Part shown: positions 1 to 7,948 of the stretch, one piece after another | How the letters are laid out: every line of letters begins with the position of its first letter | How positions within the stretch are numbered: position 1 is the first letter of the stretch | NCBI GenBank assembly: GCA_946414625.1 | Contig: CAMKPI010000022.1 | Coordinates: forward strand, 1-16,672 | DNA length: 16,672 nt | Direction: 5' to 3' | Origin: an uncultured Spirochaetaceae bacterium | Lineage (GTDB): Bacteria; Spirochaetota; Spirochaetia; Sphaerochaetales; Sphaerochaetaceae | The notes under the pieces: model-generated | Seen by the model: the letters and a program-made list of their open reading frames with translations, nothing else | Databases searched by the model: none | Told to the model about the DNA's origin: nothing | Translations under genes and position numbers: made by a program

Positions 1-738
1 GTCGTCCGCCTCGGCAAGGCGAACCATAATATTGAACCTGTCGACAAATTTCTTGTTTGCACGGGAGAGAGCATCCTGAGGCTTGACACCATATTTTCTG
101 CAGAGGTTCACCACCGTGAAGAGCACATCTCCCAGTTCATCCTCCACCTCGTCCGGCGTCTCTGCAGACTTCACCTCGCTGAGCTCTTCGCCTATTTTGT
201 CATATACGCCTTCTACATCAGGCCATTCAAAACCAGCCTTCACCGCTTTTTTTGAGATCTTGTAGCACCGCTCCAGCTCAGGGGCGGACTTTTCAACGGA
301 CGCAAAAAAATCGACACCATCTTCAGAGCGCCCCTCGACGGTCTTCTTGATTTCCTGCCAGGCTCTCACCACATCCCCGGCTGTATCCGCCTTCACATCT
401 CCGAACACATGAGGGTGACGGCGGATGTATTTCGCGCACGCGTCGTTCAGCGCGTCTGATGCCTTGAAGTCTCCGTTCTGGTCGTGGATTTTGAGCAAAA
501 GAAACAAATTGAGGAATACATCGCCTATCTCCTCTCTCTGATGCATGGCGTCGCCGTCGTTCAGTGCGTCGATATATTCGTAAATCTCCCCCTGCATTGA
601 GCGGATAATGTCCCGCGGCATCTGCCCGCGGTCCCATGGGCATCCGTCCAGCGGATCCCGGAGGCACTCGACAATCTCCCAGAGACTTTTCATGCCACGA
701 GCAGGGTCGCCAGACTCCACAAACTTGTAATCAATCAT
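1..738 (-). CDS. mazG: MazG nucleoside triphosphate pyrophosphohydrolase (3' end outside window)
   Basis: MazG hydrolyses (d)NTPs to monophosphates and pyrophosphate in the cytoplasm, cleaning the nucleotide pool; in E. coli it also lowers ppGpp. The frame is open for 246 codons and runs off the window, so only about the last 15-30 residues of a usual 260-residue MazG are missing. Both MazG repeats are visible. The N-terminal one has GCPWD (residues 32-36), ExxE (51-54) and EExGD (69-73). The C-terminal catalytic one has EELSE (184-188) and EDELGD (199-204), the acidic residues that hold Mg2+. The ATG at 738 follows AAAGGA at good spacing. It overlaps the stop codon of the radical SAM gene in an ATGA junction, so the two genes are probably translationally coupled. 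Family assignment is firm; cellular substrate preference cannot be read from the sequence. Confidence 0.93.
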   Translation of the reverse strand, partial: MIDYKFVESGDPARGMKSLWEIVECLRDPLDGCPWDRGQMPRDIIRSMQGEIYEYIDALNDGDAMHQREEIGDVFLNLFLLLKIHDQNGDFKASDALNDACAKYIRRHPHVFGDVKADTAGDVVRAWQEIKKTVEGRSEDGVDFFASVEKSAPELERCYKISKKAVKAGFEWPDVEGVYDKIGEELSEVKSAETPDEVEDELGDVLFTVVNLCRKYGVKPQDALSRANKKFVDRFNIMVRLAEADD

Positions 739-3293
739 ATTATTTCCTTTAACACCAAATGTTTACGCGTTATTATACACTTCTCAGCAATGTAGAACTT
801 ACTCATCTCTAAACCAAAAATGTTTTTGAAGAGATTCTTCTCACCGGAGACTATCACGTCAAACCCGGCATCCGTGCGTTTGATTTCAAAGCCTTCCACC
901 CTCTCTTTCATCGCTGCGTCGAGCTTTTCACTCACGGCAGGGTCGGTAATATCCTCGAAAGAGAATACGGAATGGTCCAGGTATGCCGAAAGGGAGATTT
1001 TCCTTCCACTTTCGGCAACGGGCACCGGAATATACTCATAGACCTCATAACCGGCTGCAATAGAGGAATTTATGCGACTACACAACCGCGAATTCATATC
1101 CCGGACTGGAATCTCGCAAAGCAGAGCCTCCTCTTCCCCCCTCACACCCATTGACAACGGGTTCAGAAATTCCATCCGCGGTTTGGGATTGAAGCCCTCG
1201 GTGAATCGGATCCCGATACCGCTCCGCATGAAAGCCATCTCGAACTGCCTCATCACTGCCTTGTGCGAATTGAGAAGCGCCCTGCCTGCCTTTCTGTATT
1301 TCAGAATCACCTGACGGTACTCAACCTTACTCTCACAAGACGCGTCCCCTTCTGCAGGGCTCTCTGGGGCTTTCAGAGTCCGCGAGTCTCCATCCATCTC
1401 CGCGGTTTTCAGAGTCCGCACGTCGCCATCCATCTCCGAGACTTTCAGAGTCCGCACGTCGACCTCATTCTCCGCGTTTTTCAAAGATTTTTCGTTTACC
1501 GAATCACAGAAGGTGCTCTCCAGATCCGCCCGTCTTACTCCATGACTCTTGCCGCATACGCCGCAGTTGTGGTCGCAAGATGCCGAACAGACCGGCGTGA
1601 GAGCGCGCGACGCAGCCCTGTCGTACTCCCGCCTGAGATAATGCTTTGACACATTCATCGAAACGCTGTCCCATGGCAATTCCTCGTCAAGGCTGAAACT
1701 GTCCCTGTATTTGTAGTTCAAATCCTCCATAACCGAGGTCCAGAGATCAAAATCAAGATGTTCGTCCCATGCGTCCATCCTGGCGCCGCGCTTGTAAGCC
1801 TCCTCGATCACGCCCGCGGCGGATATGTCCCCTCGAGAGATGACTCCCTCCAGAAATGATATCACCGGCTCGTGGTAAGACACTTTGATGCCCGGGATCT
1901 TATCCTGCAGAGAATGCTTTATTCTCCTCAAATGCTCCCTGGACTCCTCTACAGAAAGCTGCCGCACCCACTGGAACGGGGTGTGAGCCTTCGGTATGAA
2001 GGTGCCGATATTTATGTTCATATTGATTCCGGTGGACTTTCGTATCCGCAGAAGAAAATCCGCGATGCTCTCCTCTTCTTTGGAAATATCCACAAAAGGC
2101 AATCCTGTCATAAAATAGAACTTAGCAAGCTTCCAGCCACGTTTTTTTGCCTGAAGTATGATATCTATAATCTTGTCCGGATCAACCTCCTTGTTCATCG
2201 AGCGCTGATCATCGGTCAAGGGGGTCTCGATGGCAAAGGTCAGTCCGCTCCTCCGAACCTCGGATATTTTTTCCAAGATATCGAGGCTGAAACTGCTGAC
2301 TTTAAGCGACGGCAGGGAAAAAGATATACTGTCCGCCTTATATTTCCCGTTTAAGCGGTCGATCAAAGTCTCTAAGGCGGGATAATCCCCAGATGAAAGC
2401 GACGAAAGTGTCACTTCGCGGAATCCGAACTCTCGGACATTCTGCTCCACAATCTCCTCAATCTGACGGATCGAACGCTGTCTGAAGGGTTTGTAATACT
2501 GTCCGGCATGGCAGAAGCGGCAGCCGTTTGGGCACCCGCGCATGATCTCCGCCGTGCCGTGGTCGTGAACCACATCGAAAGAAGAAACAGGATAATGCCT
2601 GTAGATGTGTTTCTCTTCCGTCTCAGATCCGAAAGACATATCGACCGCTCGCCTTGCTTTATCAGTTACGGTGCGCCCCTCATGCCAAAGAAAATCCAAT
2701 CTTTTAAGCCGTGAGATTTTCTCTGCCCTGGTACCGCCTGCTCTGATGGCCCTGACAACCTCCTCCATTCCCGCCTCCGACTCGCCGATAAACACGAAAT
2801 CGAAAAACGGTGCAAACGGAAGTGGATTTGTCGCCGCAGGTCCTCCGGCAATCACAATCGGATCCGCGTCTGTACGGTCCTTTGCGTGGATAGGGATACC
2901 TCCCAGCTCCAGCACCTGGAGGATGTTTGTTGCGGACAATTCATACCCTATCGAGACTCCGAGAAACTCAAGTTGACGCAAAGGAACGAGATTCTCTATC
3001 GTGAAGAGAGGAATACCCTTTTCCCTGAGCAGCCTCTCGAAGTCCGGAGCAACAGCAAAAACCCTGTCGCAGCACACACCGTCCATGTTATTCAGCTGGT
3101 TGTAAATGATCTTTACAGCCGAATTGCTCATCCCTATCTCGTACAGATCCGGGAAGCAGATTGCGCAAAGCATATCTCCAGAACCCGGAGTCTTTCGACC
3201 AATAATGAACTCGCTCGCAAGGTAGCGGGCAGGGTTCTCCACCTCGAGGATATACGGCAAAAGCCGTTCTTCTATGTTTTTGTTTTCCTGCAT
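735..3293 (-). CDS. Radical SAM protein fused to DUF2344 domain (TIGR03960/TIGR03936-like)
   Basis: This 852-residue protein joins two families that are often separate neighbouring genes. Residues about 1-240 resemble the N-terminal B12-binding-like domain of TIGR03960 radical SAM proteins. The radical SAM core follows, with the [4Fe-4S]-binding CxxxCxxC at C254, C258 and C261. A second cysteine cluster (C570, C574, C578, C581) probably binds an auxiliary metal or Fe-S centre. After a repetitive linker (about 601-650), residues about 660-850 match DUF2344 (TIGR03936), the radical-SAM-associated domain. The reaction catalysed is not known to me; a role in RNA or ribosome modification is often suspected from gene neighbourhoods but is unproven. 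The ATG at 3293 has no convincing Shine-Dalgarno sequence and lies next to an unusual repeat array. The stop overlaps the mazG start. Family call is confident; biochemical function is open. Confidence 0.88.
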   Translation of the reverse strand: MQENKNIEERLLPYILEVENPARYLASEFIIGRKTPGSGDMLCAICFPDLYEIGMSNSAVKIIYNQLNNMDGVCCDRVFAVAPDFERLLREKGIPLFTIENLVPLRQLEFLGVSIGYELSATNILQVLELGGIPIHAKDRTDADPIVIAGGPAATNPLPFAPFFDFVFIGESEAGMEEVVRAIRAGGTRAEKISRLKRLDFLWHEGRTVTDKARRAVDMSFGSETEEKHIYRHYPVSSFDVVHDHGTAEIMRGCPNGCRFCHAGQYYKPFRQRSIRQIEEIVEQNVREFGFREVTLSSLSSGDYPALETLIDRLNGKYKADSISFSLPSLKVSSFSLDILEKISEVRRSGLTFAIETPLTDDQRSMNKEVDPDKIIDIILQAKKRGWKLAKFYFMTGLPFVDISKEEESIADFLLRIRKSTGINMNINIGTFIPKAHTPFQWVRQLSVEESREHLRRIKHSLQDKIPGIKVSYHEPVISFLEGVISRGDISAAGVIEEAYKRGARMDAWDEHLDFDLWTSVMEDLNYKYRDSFSLDEELPWDSVSMNVSKHYLRREYDRAASRALTPVCSASCDHNCGVCGKSHGVRRADLESTFCDSVNEKSLKNAENEVDVRTLKVSEMDGDVRTLKTAEMDGDSRTLKAPESPAEGDASCESKVEYRQVILKYRKAGRALLNSHKAVMRQFEMAFMRSGIGIRFTEGFNPKPRMEFLNPLSMGVRGEEEALLCEIPVRDMNSRLCSRINSSIAAGYEVYEYIPVPVAESGRKISLSAYLDHSVFSFEDITDPAVSEKLDAAMKERVEGFEIKRTDAGFDVIVSGEKNLFKNIFGLEMSKFYIAEKCIITRKHLVLKEII
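1350..1493 (-). repeat. 36-bp in-frame tandem repeat in radical SAM linker
   Basis: Three 36-bp units, plus a weaker fourth, encode 12-residue units at residues 613-624 (DVRTLKVSEMDG), 625-636 (DVRTLKTAEMDG) and 637-648 (DSRTLKAPESPA). The degenerate first copy is at 601-612 (NEKSLKNAENEV). On the plus strand the DNA repeat is anchored by TTTCAGAGTC at 1371, 1407 and 1443. The units fall between the auxiliary cysteine cluster and DUF2344, so they look like an expandable hydrophilic linker. Confidence 0.85.
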
Positions 3294-3308
3294 TTCAATA
3301 AAAACCCG

Positions 3309-3480
3309 GCATACAATCTGCAGAATTACGCATATTTCAGCAAACCGCGCAAAATTCGAAAATCACGTATAATTCTGCAAATCATGCAAAACCCTGCAAA
3401 TAACACGTATTCTGCATATCATGCAAATCACTTTTATTTCTGCAAAATCCGCAAAATTACGTATATTTCTGCAAAAAAAG
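3309..3480. repeat. Degenerate TGCAAA/ACGTAT repeat array in spacer
   Basis: The 321-base spacer between the lipoprotein and radical SAM genes contains an AT-rich array of about six diverged units. On the plus strand, unit starts resembling ACGTATATTTCTGCAAA occur near 3328 (ACGCATATTTCAGCAAA), 3365, 3405, 3430 and 3459, with a partial copy near 3310. Each unit carries one to three GCAAA boxes; spacing is about 25-40 bases. The array lies directly upstream of the radical SAM start. The rest of the spacer (3481-3614) is GC-richer, and I see no gene or convincing terminator in it. Short reading frames across the array look accidental. The role is unknown: binding-site array, RNA leader structure or dispersed intergenic repeat are all possible. 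Confidence 0.7.
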
Positions 3481-3614
3481 CGAGGCGGAATAACCCCCGC
3501 TCCGCGCTCCGGCTACCCGCGAACTGATCCCCGTTTCAGCTTCTCTCGAATCGTTCCACGCTAAGACGAATCATGTGAACGAATCGTATCACTGCCACAA
3601 CTTCAATCCAGTAG

Positions 3615-4262
3615 TCAAATCAGCAAGGCATCCAGTTCAGCGCGAAGACTCTCGTCCAGCGGAAGACTCGCAAAGTCCGACACCAGAGTCCTGAATACAG
3701 GCTTCTCGTCCTCCGTCATAATCGTCTTCCATGACTTCAGGAAATCCATTGTGTACTGATTGTCAATCGGGTATCTTATAAGTACGCGTACAAAATCAGC
3801 AAGCGAAAGATAAGACGAAAGATGATCAACCAGAACAGCCTTTGCCTCGTCGTACATACCCAAATTAAAATACGACCTGAAAAGAAGCGCCGAAGCGTCG
3901 TAGCCGTCTGAGGGACGGAGGAGAAGGATGTTCTGCATATCAGGCTCGGCATACTCCGTATACTGATGCACTGCAAATTCCCGTTCGTCGCCGTCTGCCG
4001 CAAGAAAGAGGTATGACACAATGTCGTCGTGCATCTCAGCGCGACGATCCAGCTCGGCAAGAGACTTGGCGCGAATCAGATGATCCATCTTGGAGAGCGG
4101 CACAACCCTGTTCTCCAACTTCTTGTCCACCGCAGAGAGAGCCCTTTTGTACGCTCCTTGCTTATACAATCTCTCGGGCGAATCACAACCTGTTATGCAA
4201 AAAAGAATTAAAAGAAAAAAAATACAGAGGGGAAAGCTTCGGATAATGAATTTTCCAGTCAT
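3615..4262 (-). CDS. Hypothetical lipoprotein with TPR-like helices
   Basis: The 215-residue product begins with a clear lipoprotein signal: positive MTGKFIIRS, a hydrophobic stretch (about residues 10-22) and lipobox ITGC with the acylated cysteine at C26. It should be exported and membrane-anchored. The mature part is helical and has two TPR-like segments, around residues 32-50 (YKQGAYKRALSAVDKKL) and 126-150 (FNLGMYDEAKAVLVDHL), typical of protein-interaction scaffolds. I do not recognise a specific family. The ATG at 4262 is preceded by AAGGGGAAG at ideal spacing. An in-frame extension up to 4439 would run back through a terminator into the RNase P RNA and is rejected. A small hairpin (CCGGC/GCCGG, 4289-4304) sits in the leader. 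The gene follows rnpB; no functional link is evident. Confidence 0.75.
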   Translation of the reverse strand: MTGKFIIRSFPLCIFFLLILFCITGCDSPERLYKQGAYKRALSAVDKKLENRVVPLSKMDHLIRAKSLAELDRRAEMHDDIVSYLFLAADGDEREFAVHQYTEYAEPDMQNILLLRPSDGYDASALLFRSYFNLGMYDEAKAVLVDHLSSYLSLADFVRVLIRYPIDNQYTMDFLKSWKTIMTEDEKPVFRTLVSDFASLPLDESLRAELDALLI

Positions 4263-4337
4263 TCTTCCCCTTTTGAAATACAAATTATCCGGCATCTTTG
4301 CCGGGCTGAGGTCTTCCGCGCGGAGCGATACCACCGC

Positions 4338-4365
4338 AAAAAAATCCCGACAGACCTCCGGGACT
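4338..4365 (-). terminator. Probable rho-independent terminator after rnpB
   Basis: On the minus strand a short stem (AGTCCCG pairing with CGGGATT, one G-U pair, nine-base loop) is followed at once by seven T residues (4338-4344). It lies about 40 bases beyond the 3' end of RNase P RNA and before the lipoprotein ribosome-binding site, where an rnpB terminator is expected. The stem is short, so efficiency is uncertain. Confidence 0.6.
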
Positions 4366-4368
4366 TCT

Positions 4369-4399
4369 GTTTTGACGCAAATCATCCCCACGTCAAAAC
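4369..4399. repeat. 9-bp perfect inverted repeat downstream of rnpB
   Basis: GTTTTGACG (4369-4377) and CGTCAAAAC (4391-4399) are perfect inverted arms separated by 13 bases. The element starts six bases after the predicted 3' end of RNase P RNA and ends just before the terminator hairpin. It may act in 3'-end processing of the precursor or as part of a bipartite terminator. The structure is seen directly; the role is inferred. Confidence 0.6.
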
Positions 4400-4404
4400 A
4401 AAAA

Positions 4405-4779
4405 CAGGGTCTTTCATAAGCCGAGTTCTGTTTATGCAATCATCTATCTTGGACCGTTGTCACCAGCGGCCTCCAGCGGTTTACCCGCGCGCATAGGACG
4501 AGCAGCCCGCACGCTTCTTAACCTTGCTCCTGATGAGGCTTGCCATGCGAACCCTGTTGCCAGAGTCCCGGTGGGCTCTTACCCCGCCGTTTCACCCTTA
4601 CCTGTTTCAAATCCGGCAGAAAACCGGATTTGAAACAGGCGGTTTACTTTCTGTTGCGCTCTCTGTTGTCTCTCGGCACCCGGGTGTTACCCGGCATCAT
4701 GCTCTATGGAGCTCGGACTTTCCTCTGCGAAGCGCTGCGCCCGGCGCAGCGCTTCGCAGCGATTGCTTGAAAAACCCTG
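4405..4779 (-). ncRNA. rnpB: RNase P RNA (bacterial class A)
   Basis: This is the catalytic RNA of ribonuclease P, which removes 5' leaders from precursor tRNAs together with the RnpA protein. On the minus strand the hallmark sequences are GAGGAAAGTCCGAGCTCC near the 5' end (4708-4725), ACAGAAAGTAAACCGCC in the middle, and AAACAGAACTCGGCTTAT near the 3' end (4416-4433). These 5' and 3' motifs form the conserved P4/core. The ends were placed by helix P1: CAGGGTTTTTCA at the 5' end pairs with TGAAAGACCCTG at the 3' end, giving about 375 nt, normal for class A. Two peripheral stems are long and perfect: a P3-like hairpin (4725-4740 with 4744-4759, 16 bp, 3-base loop) and a P12-like hairpin (4601-4616 with 4624-4639, 16 bp). 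It begins 29 bases after the zinc-ribbon gene, so it may be co-transcribed with it or use a weak local promoter (a GATAAT-like box at about 4787-4792). Confidence 0.96.
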
Positions 4780-4808
4780 AATGTAAATTATCAAAACAGA
4801 ATCTGAAA

Positions 4809-5627
4809 TCAGTCGTCGAACAGGTTCTCTTCGCTGCTGATGAAAGCCTCTCCTCCATCCGACACTTCCTCTTCAATCGACACGTCGCCGTGGATCCTTT
4901 CGTCAGCGCGCTCATCCTCCTCGGACTCCTCGTAGTACAGAACGCGACTGCAATACGGGCAGAAATGGACCTCCTCATCGCGGCGCACATCGTTTGCAAA
5001 CTGCTCAGGCAACTCCATATAGCAGCCCTGACAGATGATTCCGTGCACCGGGACAACACCCGTTCCGCCCTTGCTTCTGATTATCCGCTCAAACTTGAAA
5101 AGAATCTCGTCTGGAATCCCCTTGGATAGGCGATCCCTCTCCTTCTTTTTCTCTTCAAGCAAGGCTTCCTGCTCGGCGAGAAGGTGCTCGTTTTTCTCCT
5201 TCTCTTCGTTCACCTCGCCTTCCTGCTCGTCAACCATCATAGAGCTGACCTCGAGCTTTACCTGCAGATCCTCCAGGTATTTCTTTTTCGCGTTGTAGCT
5301 TTTCAGAAGTGCACCCTCGGTCTTTTTGTCCTGCTCGATCTCGCGGTTCAGGTTCTCGAACTCTCGGGAGAGCGTCGTGTTTTCAATCTGCCGCTCCTTC
5401 TCCTCGCGCTCTGCGCCGGTCTGGACGTATTTTTCCCAAATTGCGTCCACATCGCGCTTTATCAGCTCGCACTTATTGTGCTGCTCGAGGTAGTCCATCT
5501 TTGTTTTCTGGAGCACCTCCTCCTTGTCTTTCAGATCTTTCGGAATCTCCATTATGCGATCCTCGATCTGAAAATAGTCCGCAAGGACGGTCTGAAGCTT
5601 CTTCAACGTATCGTAATCAATGCTCAT
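4809..5627 (-). CDS. Coiled-coil protein with C4 zinc ribbon (DUF164/COG1579-like)
   Basis: The 272-residue protein has a long charged coiled coil (about residues 5-170) and then a zinc ribbon with C199, C202, C223 and C226, ending in an acidic tail (about 234-272). This is the layout of the C4-type zinc-ribbon family (PF02591, COG1579), proposed to bind nucleic acid; the molecular function is not established. The length fits the family, apart from the acidic tail. The ATG at 5627 is preceded by TAGGAG nine bases upstream. The gene sits between rpoD and rnpB, and I recall the same dnaG-rpoD-zinc-ribbon order in Treponema pallidum. An extended -10 promoter near the end of rpoD could drive it together with rnpB. 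The domain call is firm. Confidence 0.85.
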   Translation of the reverse strand: MSIDYDTLKKLQTVLADYFQIEDRIMEIPKDLKDKEEVLQKTKMDYLEQHNKCELIKRDVDAIWEKYVQTGAEREEKERQIENTTLSREFENLNREIEQDKKTEGALLKSYNAKKKYLEDLQVKLEVSSMMVDEQEGEVNEEKEKNEHLLAEQEALLEEKKKERDRLSKGIPDEILFKFERIIRSKGGTGVVPVHGIICQGCYMELPEQFANDVRRDEEVHFCPYCSRVLYYEESEEDERADERIHGDVSIEEEVSDGGEAFISSEENLFDD

Positions 5628-5677
5628 TCTAGACTGCTCCTAAAGAAAACAATTCCTGGCGGCTCCGGCCTTATCCG

Positions 5678-5704
5678 TTTCCGGCCTGGTCCCAAAACCG
5701 GAAA
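5678..5704. other. Stem-loop in zinc-ribbon gene leader
   Basis: TTTCCGG (5678-5684) and CCGGAAA (5698-5704) form a perfect 7-bp inverted repeat with a 13-base loop, between the predicted promoter and the zinc-ribbon start. No T tract follows on the minus strand, so it is not an obvious rpoD terminator. It may stabilise or regulate the leader. Confidence 0.45.
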
Positions 5705-5735
5705 GTTCATGACAACTGAACCGTCGCAAACAACG

Positions 5736-5764
5736 ATTATACCATATTCCGTCAACTTTCTCTA
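5736..5764 (-). promoter_or_regulatory. Extended -10 promoter for zinc-ribbon gene and rnpB
   Basis: On the minus strand a perfect TATAAT (5736-5741) is preceded by TGG, giving an extended -10 (TGnTATAAT). The -35 at 17-bp spacing is poor (TAGAGA, 5759-5764), which extended -10 promoters tolerate. It overlaps the last codons of rpoD and would give a leader of about 100 nt for the zinc-ribbon gene. Confidence 0.6.
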
Positions 5765-7878
5765 TAGTCGTTGAGTTTTTTCGACCTTTTCGGTCCACGG
5801 AGTCGCCGCAGCGCCTTTGCTTCTATCTGCCGGATACGCTCACGGGTGACCTGGAAATAGAGACCAACCTCTTCCAGAGTGAGCGAATAGCCGTCCTCCA
5901 AGCCGAAACGCATCTTCAAAACCTCCTGCTCACGTGGCGGAAGAGTTGACAGAACGCTCTTGATATCCTGCTGAAGGAGAGTGAAAGACGTTTTCGCCGC
6001 CGGATTCTCAACCTCCTTGTCCTCAATGAAATCGGACAGGAGAGAGTCTTCCTCCTCGCCCACCGGGGTCTCAAGGCTTATCGGCTCGCGGGCGACGTTC
6101 TTCACTGTTTTCACCTTGCTCACCGGCCAGCCCAACTTCTGAGCGATCTCTTCCTCGGTCGGTTCGCGCCCCAGGGTCTGCATGAGAATCCTGGACTCCC
6201 TTGTTACCTTGTTGATCTGTTCGATCATGTGCACAGGGACGCGTATGGTTCTGGCCTGGTCGGAGATGGACCGAGTGATGGCCTGCCGAATCCACCACGT
6301 GGCGTAGGTGGAGAACTTATATCCCTTGCGGTACTCGAACTTCTCCACAGCCTTTATGAGGCCTATGTTTCCCTCCTGGATCAGGTCGAAGAAATGCAGT
6401 CCCCTGTTCGTGTACTTCTTTGCAATGGATACCACAAGACGGAGGTTTGCCTGAATCAGGCGATCCTTGGCGTCCTTCAGCATCTTCATGCCTTTCTTAA
6501 TCTCAGCGGTCTGCTTCAGGATCACATCATGATCCGCCTCAAAATCGTATTCGATAGTCCTCAACTGCCTCAGCGTCCCCTGATAACGGGTGGTGAGCTC
6601 CTTTATCTCCTCCGTTGTCATTCCGAGATCCGCTTCCACTGCTTCCCTCTTGGACCCGATCAGTAGATCCCGGGAAAGCTGCCTGGCATCTTTCAGAGAA
6701 GATATCTTCAGACGGCGCTCACACGACTGCCTGTTCTCATTGAGGGAGATTATACTCTTCTCCGCATCCAGAAAACGGTCTGTAAACATCGAGATCTCTT
6801 CCGGCTGAATGTCAATTTTAGAGAGCTTTTTCAAGAGGTAATTATGTTTTTTCACCAGCTCTTCGCTGTGGAAAACATCCTCTCCTGCCGCTTGCTTTTG
6901 GGCCTTCATTTCAATATAGCCGCGAAGGTAGCTCTGGATCTCCTTCAGGGAGTCCTTATAGAACGCAACATACCTCTTCTGCTCACCGATGAGCTCTTTC
7001 TGGTCCTTAGGGGAAGCAAAATCCTCAACATCGTCGTATTTTATGGAAATCTTCTCCAAAATGCCGGCGAACTCGGTTATCATGATTCCGGACTTGCTTA
7101 TCACGCTCTTGATAATGAGCGCTCCTTCCTCCATGCGCTTGGAAAGGTACACCTCGTCCTCCGCATGAAGAAGCCCAACTTTACCGATGTCGCGAAGATA
7201 TAGCCGGATCGGGTCGTCAGATCCCGCATCGGAGCGATCCGTCCCTATCACCGCGCTCCGCTGCGTGGCGCGCTCCACATTGCTGTCTATATTGTTGAAT
7301 CCGCTGCCATCAGGGGCCGTTTCATCGAAATTTTCGAGAATGAAGCTCTTTGTGTACGAGGACTTTTCCTCATCCTCGTCCTCATCCTCGTCTTCTTCAT
7401 CAAAGCCGTCGGAGCTCTCCTTGTCCGACTCCTTCTCTATGCTTTCCAAGTCGCTCGAATCAGGATCCATCAGATCCAGAGAGTCGATCATGACAGACTC
7501 GTCATCGTCCTCGGGAAGAAGTCCATCGTCCTCTTCTTCCTCCTCCTCCATATCGTCGAATTCTTCTTCATCAGGATTCTCTATGAAGGCTTCCTCACTA
7601 TCCTGGATGATGAGTCCCTGACGGGAGAGCTCGTCGATAAAGAAAGGAAAGTCTTCCTCGCTTACGTTTTTTGCTACGAGTATCTCCTTCAAGTCTGCCA
7701 GCTCAAACTGGTTTTCGTTCTGCGCGGAATAGATGAGCTGCTGGAGGATCTCATGGTTCCGCTCCTGCTTCTCCTCCTCCTCCAGGTCGATCTCGGCGTC
7801 GATCTCCTTTTCCTTTACGGATGATTCCTTCTTCGATTCCTTTCTTGTCTCTTTCTTTATCTCTTTTTTGCTGCCCAT
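5752..7878 (-). CDS. rpoD: Primary sigma-70 factor RpoD
   Basis: This is the housekeeping sigma factor, which recruits RNA polymerase to -10/-35 promoters. The 708 residues show the full group 1 layout: region 1.1 (about 33-100), a very acidic low-complexity linker (101-172), region 1.2 (221-254, starting [12 protein letters not shown]), a long non-conserved region (255-455), region 2 (about 456-546, with [16 protein letters not shown] and [13 protein letters not shown] for -10 recognition and melting), region 3 (550-628) and region 4 (640-705, with the helix-turn-helix [14 protein letters not shown] for -35 contact). It is somewhat longer than I would expect for treponemal sigma-70 because of the acidic linker and lysine-rich N-terminus. 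The ATG at 7878 has AGAAGGA upstream at slightly long spacing. It follows dnaG by 70 bases, the classic dnaG-rpoD pairing of the macromolecular synthesis operon. Identification is essentially certain. Confidence 0.97.
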   Translation of the reverse strand: MGSKKEIKKETRKESKKESSVKEKEIDAEIDLEEEEKQERNHEILQQLIYSAQNENQFELADLKEILVAKNVSEEDFPFFIDELSRQGLIIQDSEEAFIENPDEEEFDDMEEEEEEDDGLLPEDDDESVMIDSLDLMDPDSSDLESIEKESDKESSDGFDEEDEDEDEDEEKSSYTKSFILENFDETAPDGSGFNNIDSNVERATQRSAVIGTDRSDAGSDDPIRLYLRDIGKVGLLHAEDEVYLSKRMEEGALIIKSVISKSGIMITEFAGILEKISIKYDDVEDFASPKDQKELIGEQKRYVAFYKDSLKEIQSYLRGYIEMKAQKQAAGEDVFHSEELVKKHNYLLKKLSKIDIQPEEISMFTDRFLDAEKSIISLNENRQSCERRLKISSLKDARQLSRDLLIGSKREAVEADLGMTTEEIKELTTRYQGTLRQLRTIEYDFEADHDVILKQTAEIKKGMKMLKDAKDRLIQANLRLVVSIAKKYTNRGLHFFDLIQEGNIGLIKAVEKFEYRKGYKFSTYATWWIRQAITRSISDQARTIRVPVHMIEQINKVTRESRILMQTLGREPTEEEIAQKLGWPVSKVKTVKNVAREPISLETPVGEEEDSLLSDFIEDKEVENPAAKTSFTLLQQDIKSVLSTLPPREQEVLKMRFGLEDGYSLTLEEVGLYFQVTRERIRQIEAKALRRLRGPKRSKKLNDYRES

Positions 7879-7948
7879 CTGCCTGCAATCCTTCTAAAAA
7901 AATTGGCTTCACGTCGTCCTGTTCCGCCCTGGCTTCCATCCGGCTCCG

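Noticed and set aside
3309..3480. CRISPR-like array in the 3.3-3.5 kb spacer
   Set aside because: Units are diverged and unevenly spaced, with no constant repeat or unique spacers.
4263..4439. N-terminal extension of the lipoprotein frame
   Set aside because: It runs through the terminator and into the 3' end of RNase P RNA, while the ATG at 4262 has an ideal Shine-Dalgarno and begins a lipoprotein signal.
5749..5754. TTGACG as the -35 of the zinc-ribbon promoter
   Set aside because: It matches a -35 well but stands only 8 bases from TATAAT, too close to pair with it; the extended -10 explains the promoter better.
7187..7621. Serine-rich plus-strand frame opposite rpoD
   Set aside because: It is the antisense of the acidic D/E codons of RpoD, which produces serine runs; no start signal.
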